Positions 17,167 to 26,584 are shown, numbered from the stretch's first letter. The stretch is 64,000 nt of DNA from Caldilineaceae bacterium (GCA_019637685.1 JAHBVF010000017.1:1-64000), one strand, 5' to 3'. The notes: generated by a model from the letters alone, not told the origin. Program-made: numbers and translations.

Positions 17167-19746
17167 TTACATCCAAATCCGCGTCGGCGGGTCTGGGTCC
17201 TCGCCGATAATGCGGGGTTCGAGCAGGCCGTCGTCCTGGCCGGTTGGCTTTTGACCTGTGGGCCTTTGCCCCCCCGGTGTGCCCTGGGTGGGCGGTGGCG
17301 ATGGCTGGGGCGTGGGTTGACCGCCCTGCAACACCGCCCGGCCCGCGTTGCCGCCCTGGTCCGGGCCGAGGATGCCCGCCTGCTCCAACTGCTCCACCAG
17401 ACGGCTGGCCCGGCTGTAGCCAATGCGCAGTTTGCGTTGCAGGAGTGTCGTCGAGCCGCGGCCGGCTTCCCGCACAGCCTGCACAGCCTCGTCGAAGAGA
17501 TCGTCCCGCGCGTCTACAGCTTTGATCTGCTCGATCTGATCGAAAAGCGGCTGCACCATTGGCCCTGGCTTCTGGGGGCCGCCTGTAACATAGGGATCGG
17601 TCCAACTGTCGGCTTTGGCCGCGGGCAGGCCGCTATTGGCGGCGTTCGGTTCGTCCGGCAGGGGGCTGACAAGCGGTGCGGTCACGTCGGGCAGGGGGGG
17701 CGGGGTATAGTTTTCCAGGCTGCGGATGCCCTTCCAGTAGCGCACAATGCGGTTGGTCTCGTCGTCATGGAGCCATGTGCCCTGCAGTCGCTCCAGTTTG
17801 CTGGAATCTGGGGCCATAAAGAGCATATCCCCCCGGCCCAGCAGCCGATCCGCGCCGGGCACATCCAGCACCACCCGGCTGTCGGTCTGGCTGGTGACGG
17901 CAAAGGCGATGCGCGAGGGGAAGTTGGCTTTGATCAGACCGGTGATCACATCCACCGACGGGCGCTGGGTGGCGATAATCAGATGAATGCCTACGGCCCG
18001 GGCCATCTGGGCCAGGCGGCAGATGTGCTTCTCCACCTCCTCCGGCGCGGCCATCATCAGGTCGGCCATTTCGTCCACGACAATGACGACGAAGGGCAGC
18101 ACCTCCTGGCCTTCCTTGCGCAGGATGGCGTTGTAGCGTTCCAAATCCCTGGCGTTGGCTTTGCTGAGAAGTTGGTAGCGCCGCTCCATCTCCTTCACCG
18201 CCCAGAAGAGGACGCCCGCGGCCCGATCCACTTCTGTCACCACCGGGCTGAGCAGATGGGGCACGCCGTTGTAGTTGCTCAGCTCCACCATTTTGGGGTC
18301 GATCATCAAAAAGCGCAGGGTTTCCGGTGTGTGCGTCAAAAGCAGGCAGCCGATAATCGAGTTGATACAGACCGATTTGCCTGTGCCTGTGGCCCCGGCA
18401 ATGAGCAGATGGGGCATACGCGCCATATCCGCCACCGCTGCTTTGCCCTTCACATCTTCGCCCAGCGCGATGGGCAGTTTATATTTCTGTTGCGCGGCCT
18501 GAAAGACTTCGCTCTCCATCAGTTCCCGCAGCCCCACATTGTTGCTGGCGCTGTTGGGCACTTCGATGCCCACGTAGTTTGTGCCGGGGATGGGCGCTTC
18601 GATGCGCACATTGGACGCGGCCAGGGCCAGGGCCAGATCGTTGGCCAGCCCCGCGATTTTGCTGACTTTGATTTTTGTCTTTTTCGTCTCACCCCGAATG
18701 GTGCGCTCAATATAGCCGGGGCGGATGAGAAATTGGGTGACAGTCGGCCCGGCGTTGACCCCTTCGAAATCCGCGGGCACGCCAAAGAGGGCCAGGGTAT
18801 CTTCGATGAGCCGACCCCGGCGGCGGATGTCCTCGTCGCTGTCCACATAGCGATCCCAGGAATCGAGCATATCGGCCAGGCGGGGCAACTGCCACTGCTG
18901 CACGCCGCCCACAATACGCGGGCTGAGCGCGGCCTCTCCGCTGGCTGGGGTGAGGGGTTGGCGGGCCGCGTCGGGCGCGGCGGCTGGCGCGGGCGAATTT
19001 TGCTGGGCAGGCGCGGATGGAGTTTTGCCGGTCAGGCTGGCTGGCAGGCCGATCCATTCGCTGCCCTCCTCTGCTGGCTGGCGGCGAAAGCGATCCAACC
19101 ACCGTTTCCACGTGGGGATTTCACCGCTGGGCATGGGCAGGCTGGGCTGGATGTCGGGCTGCCGTTGCCCGCGTACCTGCTGTCGTTCGCTCCAGATATC
19201 CACCAGCGCGTCCCAACTGTCCAGAAAGATGTCGAGCAGCAGCCGGTCGGTGAGCAGAACAATTCCCAGCACCCCCAGCGCGGTCACCGCGGCCCAGGCC
19301 CCCCACAGGCTGAGGGCCGCCTCCAGAAAATCAGCCACATAGAAACCGATCCAGCCGCCTGCTTCGCCCTGCTCTGCCTGGGCCAGACGCACGAAAGACG
19401 GGGAGAGAAGGCTGGCTCCGGTGATGTAGGCCAGAAAAATGAGGGACACACCCGTTGGTTTCTGCCAGGGGAGATCGGGCATTTTATCCACGGCCCGGAT
19501 GACCATCCACAGCCCCAGCGCGCCGGTGAGCAGCGGCACGCCCCACACCCCATCCCCAGTCAGGAATCGTACCAGATCGATCCACGCGCCGGTGATGCTG
19601 CCCCGGCTGTTGGTGAACAGACTCAGCAGCGTGAAGACTGAAAGCAGCACGAGGACAATCCCCTGCACTTCGGTGCGCAGGAGAAAGCTCAGCATTTGGA
19701 GGATGTCGTCGAGTTCGCTCGACTTCTTTTTGCGTCGGGAGGCCAT
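17167..19746 (-). CDS. ftsK: DNA translocase FtsK/SpoIIIE
   Basis: The 859-residue product begins with MASRRKKKS and about four membrane segments (~25-190). An acidic/proline-rich linker follows, then the alpha/beta motor domain. Walker A is GATGTGKS, Walker B is FVVIVVDEMADL and the downstream IIATQRPSVDVITG motif is typical of FtsK. A winged-helix gamma domain (QRKLRIGYSRASRLVEQLE) is near the C-terminus, followed by a low-complexity Gly/Pro/Gln tail. It pumps chromosome ends through the septum toward dif. The start at 19746 lies ~80 nt after the predicted promoter at 19831-19859, which excludes a longer upstream start. Confidence 0.93.
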   Translation of the reverse strand: MASRRKKKSSELDDILQMLSFLLRTEVQGIVLVLLSVFTLLSLFTNSRGSITGAWIDLVRFLTGDGVWGVPLLTGALGLWMVIRAVDKMPDLPWQKPTGVSLIFLAYITGASLLSPSFVRLAQAEQGEAGGWIGFYVADFLEAALSLWGAWAAVTALGVLGIVLLTDRLLLDIFLDSWDALVDIWSERQQVRGQRQPDIQPSLPMPSGEIPTWKRWLDRFRRQPAEEGSEWIGLPASLTGKTPSAPAQQNSPAPAAAPDAARQPLTPASGEAALSPRIVGGVQQWQLPRLADMLDSWDRYVDSDEDIRRRGRLIEDTLALFGVPADFEGVNAGPTVTQFLIRPGYIERTIRGETKKTKIKVSKIAGLANDLALALAASNVRIEAPIPGTNYVGIEVPNSASNNVGLRELMESEVFQAAQQKYKLPIALGEDVKGKAAVADMARMPHLLIAGATGTGKSVCINSIIGCLLLTHTPETLRFLMIDPKMVELSNYNGVPHLLSPVVTEVDRAAGVLFWAVKEMERRYQLLSKANARDLERYNAILRKEGQEVLPFVVIVVDEMADLMMAAPEEVEKHICRLAQMARAVGIHLIIATQRPSVDVITGLIKANFPSRIAFAVTSQTDSRVVLDVPGADRLLGRGDMLFMAPDSSKLERLQGTWLHDDETNRIVRYWKGIRSLENYTPPPLPDVTAPLVSPLPDEPNAANSGLPAAKADSWTDPYVTGGPQKPGPMVQPLFDQIEQIKAVDARDDLFDEAVQAVREAGRGSTTLLQRKLRIGYSRASRLVEQLEQAGILGPDQGGNAGRAVLQGGQPTPQPSPPPTQGTPGGQRPTGQKPTGQDDGLLEPRIIGEDPDPPTRIWM

Positions 19747-19830
19747 GGGATGTATGGGGTTGCGTGGCTGGTTTTTAGCCGCTATAGGCACAGACAAACA
19801 GAGATAGAGATGGAACAAACGTTCCTGTGC

Positions 19831-19859
19831 AGTATAGCACAGGGCCGGGGGGCTATCAA
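19831..19859 (-). promoter_or_regulatory. Predicted ftsK promoter (TTGATA-17-TATACT)
   Basis: Read on the minus strand, TTGATA (19859-19854), a 17-bp spacer and TATACT (19836-19831) match the housekeeping sigma-factor consensus well. It lies in the intergenic space divergent from the M1 peptidase gene. Confidence 0.7.
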
Positions 19860-19901
19860 GCAGAAATTGGCCCGGCATTTCATTCCGACTGACAGGCGTG
19901 C

Positions 19902-19907
19902 TATACT
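19902..19907 (+). promoter_or_regulatory. Probable -10 box of the M1 peptidase gene
   Basis: TATACT lies about 80 nt before the chosen start. The -35 region is weak. It is divergent from the ftsK promoter. Confidence 0.45.
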
Positions 19908-19986
19908 GGGCGCATTGTGCGTAGTATGTTGCGTATTCCGTTGGCCTGGCGTGAGAAGAACAAGCAGCAGATTACAGGCCGTACCT

Positions 19987-21558
19987 ATGGCAGACCTATC
20001 CGTAATGAATCCTCCCAACGCCCGCCACCCGCGTTCTATTCTGCTTCTTCTCCCTCTCTGCTGGTCGCTGTTGCTGATCGGCCTGTTGGCCGCGTGTGTG
20101 GGGGGGAATACAACACCGGTTGATCCCTACGCTCTCTTCCGTCCGGCTATGCCGGCCACGGCCTGGCCGGACGATGAGATGTTGAAGTCTATGCCCCGCT
20201 ATGACATGACTGTTGAACTGGGCAGCGGGCTGGATGTACTCACGGGCACGGCTTACATCCATTTCACCAACACCAGCCAGGACCCCTGGACCCACGTCAT
20301 TTTTCGTCTCTATCCCAATCTGGAGCAGTACGGCGGGCTTCTCAGCATCCAGAGCGCGGCTGTGGGCGGGCGGGCGGTGCCTTTCTCCTATCAGGACCAG
20401 AATACCGCGGTGCGGGTGGAATTGCCCGCGGCCCTGCTCACAGGCAAGAATACAACCGTCTATTTGAGTTGGATTCTGGATATCCCCCAATGGAATGACA
20501 CGCCCCTGGCCTATCGGCTTTTGGGCAACAGCCAGGGGATGGTCAGCCTGCCCCTGGCCTATCCTTCCCTGGCCGTCTACCAGCCGGGGCTGACCACCGG
20601 CACAGGCCAGTGGTGGCTGGAACGGGGCAGTGTGCGGGGCGACGCGGCCTTCAATTACGCGTCGCTTTTTGCTGTCACAGCCACCCTGCCCAACGATCAG
20701 GTCCCTGTGACCAGTGGCACACTCATCACCAGCACGTTGGCTGGGCCAAACCAGAGTCGTCACGTCTGGGTGACAGGACCAGTGCGGGAGTTTCTGCTGC
20801 ACACCTCCAACCGTTTCCAGAGTGAATCCACAACTGCCTACGACACCCGCATCACCAGCTATTGGCTGCCCGACCACGAAGCCAGCGGGCGAGCCGCGCT
20901 GCAACAGACTGCCGCGGCCTTGCGCATCTACAGCGACCTCTTCGGCCCCTATGGCTATTCGGATTTGCGGGTGGCACCGGGGCCGATGGGTGTGCGGGGG
21001 ATGGAATATCCCCAGGCTTTTCTGCTGGGTGTGCAACTCTATGACACCTATCGGACTGATCTGGAGATTCGTACGGTCCACGAAGTAGCCCATCAGTGGT
21101 GGTATCAACTGGTCCATAATGACCCGGTCAATACGCCCTGGATGGACGAGGGAATTTCCGAGTACGCCAGCAAGCTCTACTACGAGGCCATCCGGGGGCG
21201 CAGTTACGCGGAGAACCTGCAAGCCCGGCGCTGGCAGGCGGTGATCGATTTGCTTACGGCCCGGGGCGCGGACGCGCCTCTCAATCAGCCCGTGGCTGTC
21301 TACGAAGACGGAACCCAATACGAGTCAGTGGTCTACGGCAAAGGCGCGCTTTTTTACGACGCCATCCGCCAGGCCCTGGGCGAGCGGCAGTTTGAGGCTT
21401 TTCTCAAGAGCTATCAGAAGAACTACCGCTTCCAGATTGTCACGCCGACCGATCTGCTGGCCGAACTGCGCGCGTATGATCCACAAGTGGCGGATTCCCT
21501 CTATCAGAAGTGGATTGGGCCGTTGCCCGATGAAAAGGAGCCGGAAGGTGGAGAATAA
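19987..21558 (+). CDS. M1-family (gluzincin) lipoprotein metallopeptidase
   Basis: The 523-residue product has a lipoprotein signal: basic n-region, long hydrophobic core and lipobox LLAAC, with the lipidated Cys near residue 36. The M1 N-terminal beta domain follows (LDVLTGTAYIHFTNTS). The zinc site is HEVAHQWW at His365-Glu366-His369, with the third ligand Glu388 in MDEGISEYAS, the exact HEXXH-18-E spacing of family M1. GVRGMEYPQ replaces the usual GGMEN exopeptidase motif, so aminopeptidase specificity is uncertain. It is anchored outside the cytoplasmic membrane. Start 19987 is chosen over 20005; both give the same signal peptide. Confidence 0.88.
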   Translation: MADLSVMNPPNARHPRSILLLLPLCWSLLLIGLLAACVGGNTTPVDPYALFRPAMPATAWPDDEMLKSMPRYDMTVELGSGLDVLTGTAYIHFTNTSQDPWTHVIFRLYPNLEQYGGLLSIQSAAVGGRAVPFSYQDQNTAVRVELPAALLTGKNTTVYLSWILDIPQWNDTPLAYRLLGNSQGMVSLPLAYPSLAVYQPGLTTGTGQWWLERGSVRGDAAFNYASLFAVTATLPNDQVPVTSGTLITSTLAGPNQSRHVWVTGPVREFLLHTSNRFQSESTTAYDTRITSYWLPDHEASGRAALQQTAAALRIYSDLFGPYGYSDLRVAPGPMGVRGMEYPQAFLLGVQLYDTYRTDLEIRTVHEVAHQWWYQLVHNDPVNTPWMDEGISEYASKLYYEAIRGRSYAENLQARRWQAVIDLLTARGADAPLNQPVAVYEDGTQYESVVYGKGALFYDAIRQALGERQFEAFLKSYQKNYRFQIVTPTDLLAELRAYDPQVADSLYQKWIGPLPDEKEPEGGE

Positions 21559-21585
21559 TGTGTCCCGTCAAACAAGAGAACTTGC

Positions 21586-22227
21586 ATGAGTGACGCAATC
21601 CCCGCCTGGCAAGTCCTGTTGATCGGGGGTGGTTCGGCGACCGGCAAGTCAACAGTGGCTCAGTCGCTGGTCAAGAAGATTGGAATCTCCCATCTCCTCG
21701 TGGATGATTTGCGCATAGCCGTTCAAGCGGTTACGACGCCCGCCCAGATGCCAGCTTTACACTACTTTCTTACTGTTGAAGATGCTACCGCTCTTTCAGC
21801 CGAAGCGTTTACTGACGGGCTGATCGGTGTGGGGCAGGCGCTGATCCCTGCATTGCGCGAGGTTATCAGCCATCACGTGGCCGTGCCAGCCGTCGGGCGA
21901 GTCATTGTGGAGGGTGACGGTATTTTGCCAGAATTCGTCAATAATCTGGCCCTCGCGGATGTCAACGGCAGAGCGCTGATGGATGTGGAAACAAAAGTGC
22001 GTGCTGTTTTTATCTATGAAGAGGAAGAAGAACAACTCCTGGGGAATTTCACGGCCCGCAGCCGGGGTTCCGAGCACGCCCCCTCAACAGAACAGCGGCG
22101 CTACGTGCATTCCATTTGGCAGTTTGGGCAACGGGTGAAGGCAGACGCAGAGCGTTTCGGCCAGCCGGTCGTCTGCGCCCGTCCATTCGATACCCTCGCC
22201 CAGCGAATTCTGGCAGCCGCCGGCTAA
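21586..22227 (+). CDS. P-loop kinase/ATPase of unknown substrate
   Basis: The 213-residue product carries Walker A GGGSATGKST at residues ~12-21 and a following LLVDDLRIAVQ that resembles the second acidic motif of small-molecule kinases such as 2-phosphoglycerate kinase-like proteins. A lid-like Arg-rich stretch (FTARSRGSEHAPSTEQRR) follows. It starts 27 bp after the M1 peptidase stop, behind AAGAGA, so it is probably co-transcribed. The substrate cannot be inferred. Confidence 0.65.
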   Translation: MSDAIPAWQVLLIGGGSATGKSTVAQSLVKKIGISHLLVDDLRIAVQAVTTPAQMPALHYFLTVEDATALSAEAFTDGLIGVGQALIPALREVISHHVAVPAVGRVIVEGDGILPEFVNNLALADVNGRALMDVETKVRAVFIYEEEEEQLLGNFTARSRGSEHAPSTEQRRYVHSIWQFGQRVKADAERFGQPVVCARPFDTLAQRILAAAG

Positions 22228-22257
22228 ACGCAAACGTTAAACAAAAAAAAGTTGTAC

Positions 22258-22647
22258 TCACGCCCATAGCCGCTTGGCAGGATATGCATCAAACAGCCTG
22301 TCCCGGCTCAAGACTGGCATATCCTCCACAATACTTTGGGCAATCAGCAGTCTGTCGAAGGGGTCTCGGTGGTGAAAAGGCAACTGCACTACCTTTTGTA
22401 GATGGGCCACAGTAATTGGCAGAATCGTCATATCGTTCTCGAACAGATACTTGGGAGCCAATTCGCTAAACGTCACTGCCATCGTCAATTTGCCCAGATT
22501 CACTTTGATCGCAACTTCCCAAAGCGTTGCGATACTGACGAAGCGTTGATTGAGCGGGTCTTCGATGAGGCTGCGGACGGAAGATGGCAGATGGGCTGCA
22601 CCTGCCACGAACCAGAGTAGCGTATGCGCATCCAACAGATATTTCAC
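22258..22647 (-). CDS. PIN-domain toxin (VapC-like RNase)
   Basis: The 129-residue product has the PIN fold acidic residues: Asp6 in LLDAHTLLW, Glu in LWEVAIK, Asp in HHRDPFDRLLIAQ and LSRDRLFDAY near the end. These coordinate Mg for endoribonuclease action. The HTLLW and RDPFDRLLIAQ phrases are typical of the type II toxin subgroup. Its ATG overlaps the stop of the antitoxin gene by four bases (22644-22647), indicating translational coupling. Confidence 0.88.
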   Translation of the reverse strand: MKYLLDAHTLLWFVAGAAHLPSSVRSLIEDPLNQRFVSIATLWEVAIKVNLGKLTMAVTFSELAPKYLFENDMTILPITVAHLQKVVQLPFHHRDPFDRLLIAQSIVEDMPVLSRDRLFDAYPAKRLWA

Positions 22648-22922
22648 TGCATATACTCCGCGAAATCCTCCAGCGGCTCGTCAAAATCTTCAGACAGTTG
22701 AATCCCCAAATGACGTCCACTCCCAAAGCGGGGGACTGGCTTTGGCCCGACGCTTTCGGGAAGCCCTTCCATCAGGTCCAGCACATCCTGTAACTGATCT
22801 TTACGGAGATAAATCCGCACCAGACCGGATAATAGAGATGACAACTGCTGTGGAGACGTAGCAGTGCGCTCCAATTCCTCTCCGATCTCATCTGGCAATT
22901 CGATAGTCAATTGGTAGGACAT
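22644..22922 (-). CDS. Antitoxin of the PIN-toxin pair
   Basis: The 92-residue acidic product precedes the toxin and overlaps it by ATGA. Its start is well supported by GGGGAGACGGGT. The N-terminal LTIELPDEIGEEL looks like the strand-helix opening of small DNA-binding antitoxins, and the C-terminal GSGRHLGIQLSEDFDEPLEDF segment is the usual toxin-neutralising tail. Autoregulation is expected from the family. No operator could be identified. Confidence 0.78.
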   Translation of the reverse strand: MSYQLTIELPDEIGEELERTATSPQQLSSLLSGLVRIYLRKDQLQDVLDLMEGLPESVGPKPVPRFGSGRHLGIQLSEDFDEPLEDFAEYMQ

Positions 22923-23004
22923 ACCCGTCTCCCCTGTGTCGCAGCCTTGCCATTATTTGTGCCGTCATTATAACCGGGTGGGGCACGGTTATCAAGAAGC
23001 CTTC

Positions 23005-23033
23005 TTGGGACTGTTCCCCGTTTCGGCTATACT
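23005..23033 (+). promoter_or_regulatory. Predicted promoter of the UvrD-type helicase gene
   Basis: TTGGGA (23005-23010), a 17-bp spacer and TATACT (23028-23033) lie 41 bp before the ATG. The gene has no clear Shine-Dalgarno in the short leader. Confidence 0.55.
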
Positions 23034-23074
23034 GTGCAGGCATATCCATACGCAACACGGAATCCGCAATCCGA

Positions 23075-25465
23075 ATGTCCCCCCTCACACCCCAACAACA
23101 ACTCGTCGTGGCCCACGACCGGGGACCGGCCCTGGTCTTTGCCACCGCGGGCGCGGGCAAAACCACAACGATGACCGCGCGTATCGAACGGCTGGTGCGT
23201 CAAGGGGTCTTTCGTCCGGGGGAGATTCTGGCAACTTCCTTCAACCGGGACGCGGCAGACGCTATCAAACGCAATCTGAAGCGGCGGGGCGTGGAAGGGG
23301 TGAAGGTGCAGACCCTCCACGGCCTGGGCTACGGGATTGTGCGCCAGGCCGCGCGCTTGGGTCTGCTGCCCGCCGCGGCGGAGAACAGCAACGGCTTCGA
23401 AGGCATAGAACGGCGCATTTTGTGGGCGGCCATGGACGAGGCCCGGCGGCACAAAGTGGCATACGCGGCGGAACTAAACCGGCTGGACCAGGACGACTTT
23501 CTCAGTTTTGTGGCCCGCAGTAAAGGCAATCTATGCTACGCGGATTTGAGCCGGGTGGAGCTTTCTCCCGCGGCCCGTCGCATCGCCGCCCAGGTGAAAG
23601 CGCCTGACGACCGGGCCTGGTATCTGCCTCTCTTCCGCCTCTACGAAGATGTGCGCCGCGGCCGGGGCTGGATCAGCTACGACGATATGGTGACTTCTGC
23701 CTGGGAAGTGCTGATGGCCCAGCCCAGCCTGCTCAAAGCTGTCCAGTCGGCCTACGCCTGTTTGCTGGTGGACGAGTTTCAGGACGTGAATCTGGCCCAG
23801 GCCGAACTGGTGGAACTCATCGCCCGCCCCCACGGCAATTTGATGGTCATCGGCGACGACGACCAGACTATCTACGAATGGCGGGGCGCGCAGCCTCGCT
23901 TTATTCTCGATTTTGAAAAACGCCACAAAGCCAAAGTCTATTTTCTGGAGGATAACTTCCGCTGCCGGGCTTCCCACGTGGCGCTGGCCAACGCAGTCAT
24001 CCAGCACAGCCAGGAACGCAGCCCCAAAACAGTGCGGCTGACCCAGGGATTCGACGGGGAGACTGCGCTGCATCGCCCCGCGAATGAAGCCGCGCAGGGC
24101 CAGGCCGTCGTCGAGCAGGTGCAGCGCGCCCTGCGGGACGGTCGCCGGTCGGAAAAAGTGCCTATGGGGATAGCGGTGCTGGTGCGCCTCTTCGCCCAGA
24201 CCGCGGCCATTGAAGCCAGTTTGTTGGAAGCGGGCATTCCCTATCGGGTGGAGGGGGAGCGGCCTTTCTATCAGCGGGAGGAAGCAAAGGTTCTGCTCGA
24301 CTACATCCGCCTGGGCCAGATCGAGGCGGACCTGCTGGCCGGGCGGCCCCTCTCCGACGACGCCATCGACGAATTTTTCGATCTCTGGCCGCGGCTGCGC
24401 AACCGGCCCAACCGCTATCTGCCCAAAGCCCTGGGCGAAGAGATCGGCCGCTGGGTGGCGGAGAAACAGCAACCCCTCCACACCGCGCTGCGTGCCTTTG
24501 CCAGCCGCAGCCGCGACCGGGGGGGCGATCTGCTGGAGAAGTTTGCCGGGGACCTGCGCTGGCTGGCCGGACAGGTACAGCCGGAGTCCATCGGCAACCG
24601 CCCCGCCAGCGCGCTGCTGTCCGAACTGGACAACCGTCTGGGCTATCGGGACGAGCTGCTGCGCTCCAGCGGCGATGAATCTCTGGGCCGGGCCAAAGCC
24701 GGGGCCATCGACGCTCTGCTCCAACTGGCGCAAGGCCAGGGCAGTGTGGAGCGTTTCATCCGCTTTGTGGGCCAGTTGGAGAGCAGCCACCAGCGGCGCA
24801 AAGGGGGCGCGGAACTGGTGACGCTGACGACGATCTATCGGGCCAAAGGGCTGGAATGGCCGGTGGTGCTGCTCCCCGGCATCAGCGAAGGAATATTGCC
24901 CTACGAGCGGGGCGCGAGTCTGGCCGAGGAGCGCCGCCTGCTCTACGTGGCCATCACCCGTGCCCAGGAGCGGCTGCACCTCTTCGCACTGGCCGACCGT
25001 CCCCTCTCTCGCTTTTTGCAGGAGGCCGATGCCGAGAACGTCCTGGCCCAGGTGGGAGATATCCGCCACGCCCTCTCCCTGCCCCCGGCCCGCTGGGGCG
25101 CGGAGGAGTTGCAGGCCGCGGCGGTCACAGCCAAAGGGCTGGGCTTCTATAGTTTCTTCGCCTTCTGGTGGAGCGGGGATGAACTCTACCGGCAGCAAAT
25201 GGCCCAAGCGATTCTGAGCCGCCTTTCCCTCCCTGCCGAGGACCGTCGCTTCTGGCAGGCCCTGGCCGAAGGACGCACGCCCGCGTCATCGCCGGGACAG
25301 GCTGCGCCGGTCAAAACAAAGTTGCGCCGGGGCAAGCGAGCGGTCGTCGCGCCCAGCGCGCGACAGCCCCGTTTCCAGCGCACCCGTCAACGGGGCAACG
25401 AATGGCTGCGAGGGATGGGCGCGTTTTTCACGGCGCTGCGCCAGGCATTGGGGCGGGGGCGATGA
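23075..25465 (+). CDS. UvrD/PcrA-type superfamily 1 DNA helicase
   Basis: The 796-residue product has all SF1A motifs. The Q motif is in LTPQQQLVVAH, Walker A is ATAGAGKTTT, Ia is ATSFNRDAA, motif II is LVDEFQDVN, III is GDDDQTIYEWRGA, IV is around EDNFRC, V is YRAKGLEWPVVLLPG and VI is VAITRAQERLH. It is a 3'-5' single-strand DNA translocase, so repair or replication-restart roles are likely. The length is normal for UvrD, with a basic C-terminal tail (KLRRGKRAVV) that may contact DNA or RNA polymerase. It stands divergent from the toxin-antitoxin pair. Confidence 0.9.
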   Translation: MSPLTPQQQLVVAHDRGPALVFATAGAGKTTTMTARIERLVRQGVFRPGEILATSFNRDAADAIKRNLKRRGVEGVKVQTLHGLGYGIVRQAARLGLLPAAAENSNGFEGIERRILWAAMDEARRHKVAYAAELNRLDQDDFLSFVARSKGNLCYADLSRVELSPAARRIAAQVKAPDDRAWYLPLFRLYEDVRRGRGWISYDDMVTSAWEVLMAQPSLLKAVQSAYACLLVDEFQDVNLAQAELVELIARPHGNLMVIGDDDQTIYEWRGAQPRFILDFEKRHKAKVYFLEDNFRCRASHVALANAVIQHSQERSPKTVRLTQGFDGETALHRPANEAAQGQAVVEQVQRALRDGRRSEKVPMGIAVLVRLFAQTAAIEASLLEAGIPYRVEGERPFYQREEAKVLLDYIRLGQIEADLLAGRPLSDDAIDEFFDLWPRLRNRPNRYLPKALGEEIGRWVAEKQQPLHTALRAFASRSRDRGGDLLEKFAGDLRWLAGQVQPESIGNRPASALLSELDNRLGYRDELLRSSGDESLGRAKAGAIDALLQLAQGQGSVERFIRFVGQLESSHQRRKGGAELVTLTTIYRAKGLEWPVVLLPGISEGILPYERGASLAEERRLLYVAITRAQERLHLFALADRPLSRFLQEADAENVLAQVGDIRHALSLPPARWGAEELQAAAVTAKGLGFYSFFAFWWSGDELYRQQMAQAILSRLSLPAEDRRFWQALAEGRTPASSPGQAAPVKTKLRRGKRAVVAPSARQPRFQRTRQRGNEWLRGMGAFFTALRQALGRGR

Positions 25466-25545
25466 GGTGGTTGGAAACGGCAGGGAAATGTGGTGTGTGT
25501 TTAATGGGGCGGATCAGTACACTGTAAATTAAGTTATTCGACTAC

Positions 25546-25578
25546 AGAAGTTCGACTTTTCTGAAAAGTCGAACTTCT
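25546..25578. repeat. Palindromic repeat, family 2, perfect copy
   Basis: AGAAGTTCGACTTTT (25546-25560) and its exact complement (25564-25578) flank a CTG loop. This is the reference copy of the palindrome also found in the gcvP leader. Confidence 0.9.
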
Positions 25579-25641
25579 ACGCCCAAAAAAAACTTTGTTG
25601 ACGCTGCAATCAGTATTTTCGAAATGGGAATCGTAGATAAC

Positions 25642-25684
25642 AAGAGAGACGGACGCTGATAAATATTCAGCGTCCGTCTCTCTT
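25642..25684. terminator. Bidirectional intrinsic terminator
   Basis: A perfect 18-bp stem AAGAGAGACGGACGCTGA with an A/T loop is flanked by A-rich and T-rich sequence. It lies between the convergent helicase and DUF898-like genes and can serve both. Confidence 0.9.
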
Positions 25685-25721
25685 TTAATTAATGGCTATT
25701 CTGTTTCGCCTGCCAGAATGT

Positions 25722-26480
25722 CTAGCGATCGTCCGACGGCTCAGCCGAGGAGTAGACCTGACCCACAGGACGCACCCGTTGCTCCATATCCGGGATGCCG
25801 CCAGCCAGCGCGCTGATGGGCGGCGAGATGACGGGCATAGGCGCATGGGAACGGGCCGGCACGGGCACAAGCGTGCTGTTGATATCCCAGCGCAGTTGGC
25901 GTATGGTGGCAAAGCCCAAAATGGCGTAGAAACCCAGGGTAATGGCAGTCAGCACTGCGTTGAGCAGGGACACAACCAGAAATTGTACGCCGGTTCCAGA
26001 GAAAGCCAGCGGCTCGCCGTCCAGCGCTGTGTTGGTGACGATATGGCGGCGCAGACGGGTGTAGCCCCAGAAAAAGTAGATACCCAGCGTCAGGCTGGAA
26101 ATGAGGACGAGCATAAAATTCTCAAAGAAAAGATCGATGGCACTGCCCCGATATTCCAGCCGTTGGCCTGTGGGCAGAATGGTGTGGGCAGATTCCCAGC
26201 GCAGCAGACGCACCCCAGCAAAGCCCAGAATGGCGTATAGCCCCAGGGTAATCAATGAAAGCGCACCGATGATCAAAAATTCCACAAAAGCCTGACCGCC
26301 AGAACCGTCGAACTGAAGAGGCCGGTTGTCGAAGTATGTATTCGAGACGACCATCCGCTTCCAACGGGCATATCCCCAGGGTGCGTATAGCCCCAGTGTA
26401 ATGGTAGAGAGAATCCCGATCAGAAGCAGGTTGAGAAAAATATCAACCCAGCGGCCACGGAAATCCAGATTGATGTGCAT
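25722..26480 (-). CDS. DUF898/YjgN-like membrane protein with internal repeats
   Basis: The 252-residue product starts at the ATG at 26480, nine bases after AAGGA. It has about four to six hydrophobic segments arranged as four related units. Units 1 and 3 contain ITLGLY-PWGYARWKR and LTLGIYFFWGYTRLRR, followed by NT..D..PL.F.G. Units 2 and 4 contain ITLGLYAILGFAGVRLLRW and ITLGFYAILGFATIRQLRW. The alternation shows a pair duplicated in tandem. The C-terminal ~50 residues are proline-rich and soluble. The TLGLY..WG..R pattern is that of DUF898, a family without established function. Confidence 0.7.
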   Translation of the reverse strand: MHINLDFRGRWVDIFLNLLLIGILSTITLGLYAPWGYARWKRMVVSNTYFDNRPLQFDGSGGQAFVEFLIIGALSLITLGLYAILGFAGVRLLRWESAHTILPTGQRLEYRGSAIDLFFENFMLVLISSLTLGIYFFWGYTRLRRHIVTNTALDGEPLAFSGTGVQFLVVSLLNAVLTAITLGFYAILGFATIRQLRWDINSTLVPVPARSHAPMPVISPPISALAGGIPDMEQRVRPVGQVYSSAEPSDDR

Positions 26481-26555
26481 CGGTGCCATTCCTTCCCCGG
26501 AGTGTGGGTACTGTGGACGAGGGGGGCGTCCAGTTGTCTGGAGAACGCTGCTCAA

Positions 26556-26584
26556 AGTATAGCGTATACCGGGCCGGTTGACAA
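26556..26584 (-). promoter_or_regulatory. Predicted promoter (TTGTCA-17-TATACT)
   Basis: On the minus strand TTGTCA (26584-26579), a 17-bp spacer and TATACT (26561-26556) lie ~75 nt before the DUF898-like start. Confidence 0.65.

Noticed and set aside
22936..23523. Plus-strand frame overlapping the start of the helicase gene
   Set aside because: It is a shadow of the helicase in another frame, low in complexity and rich in Gly/Arg, with no family features.
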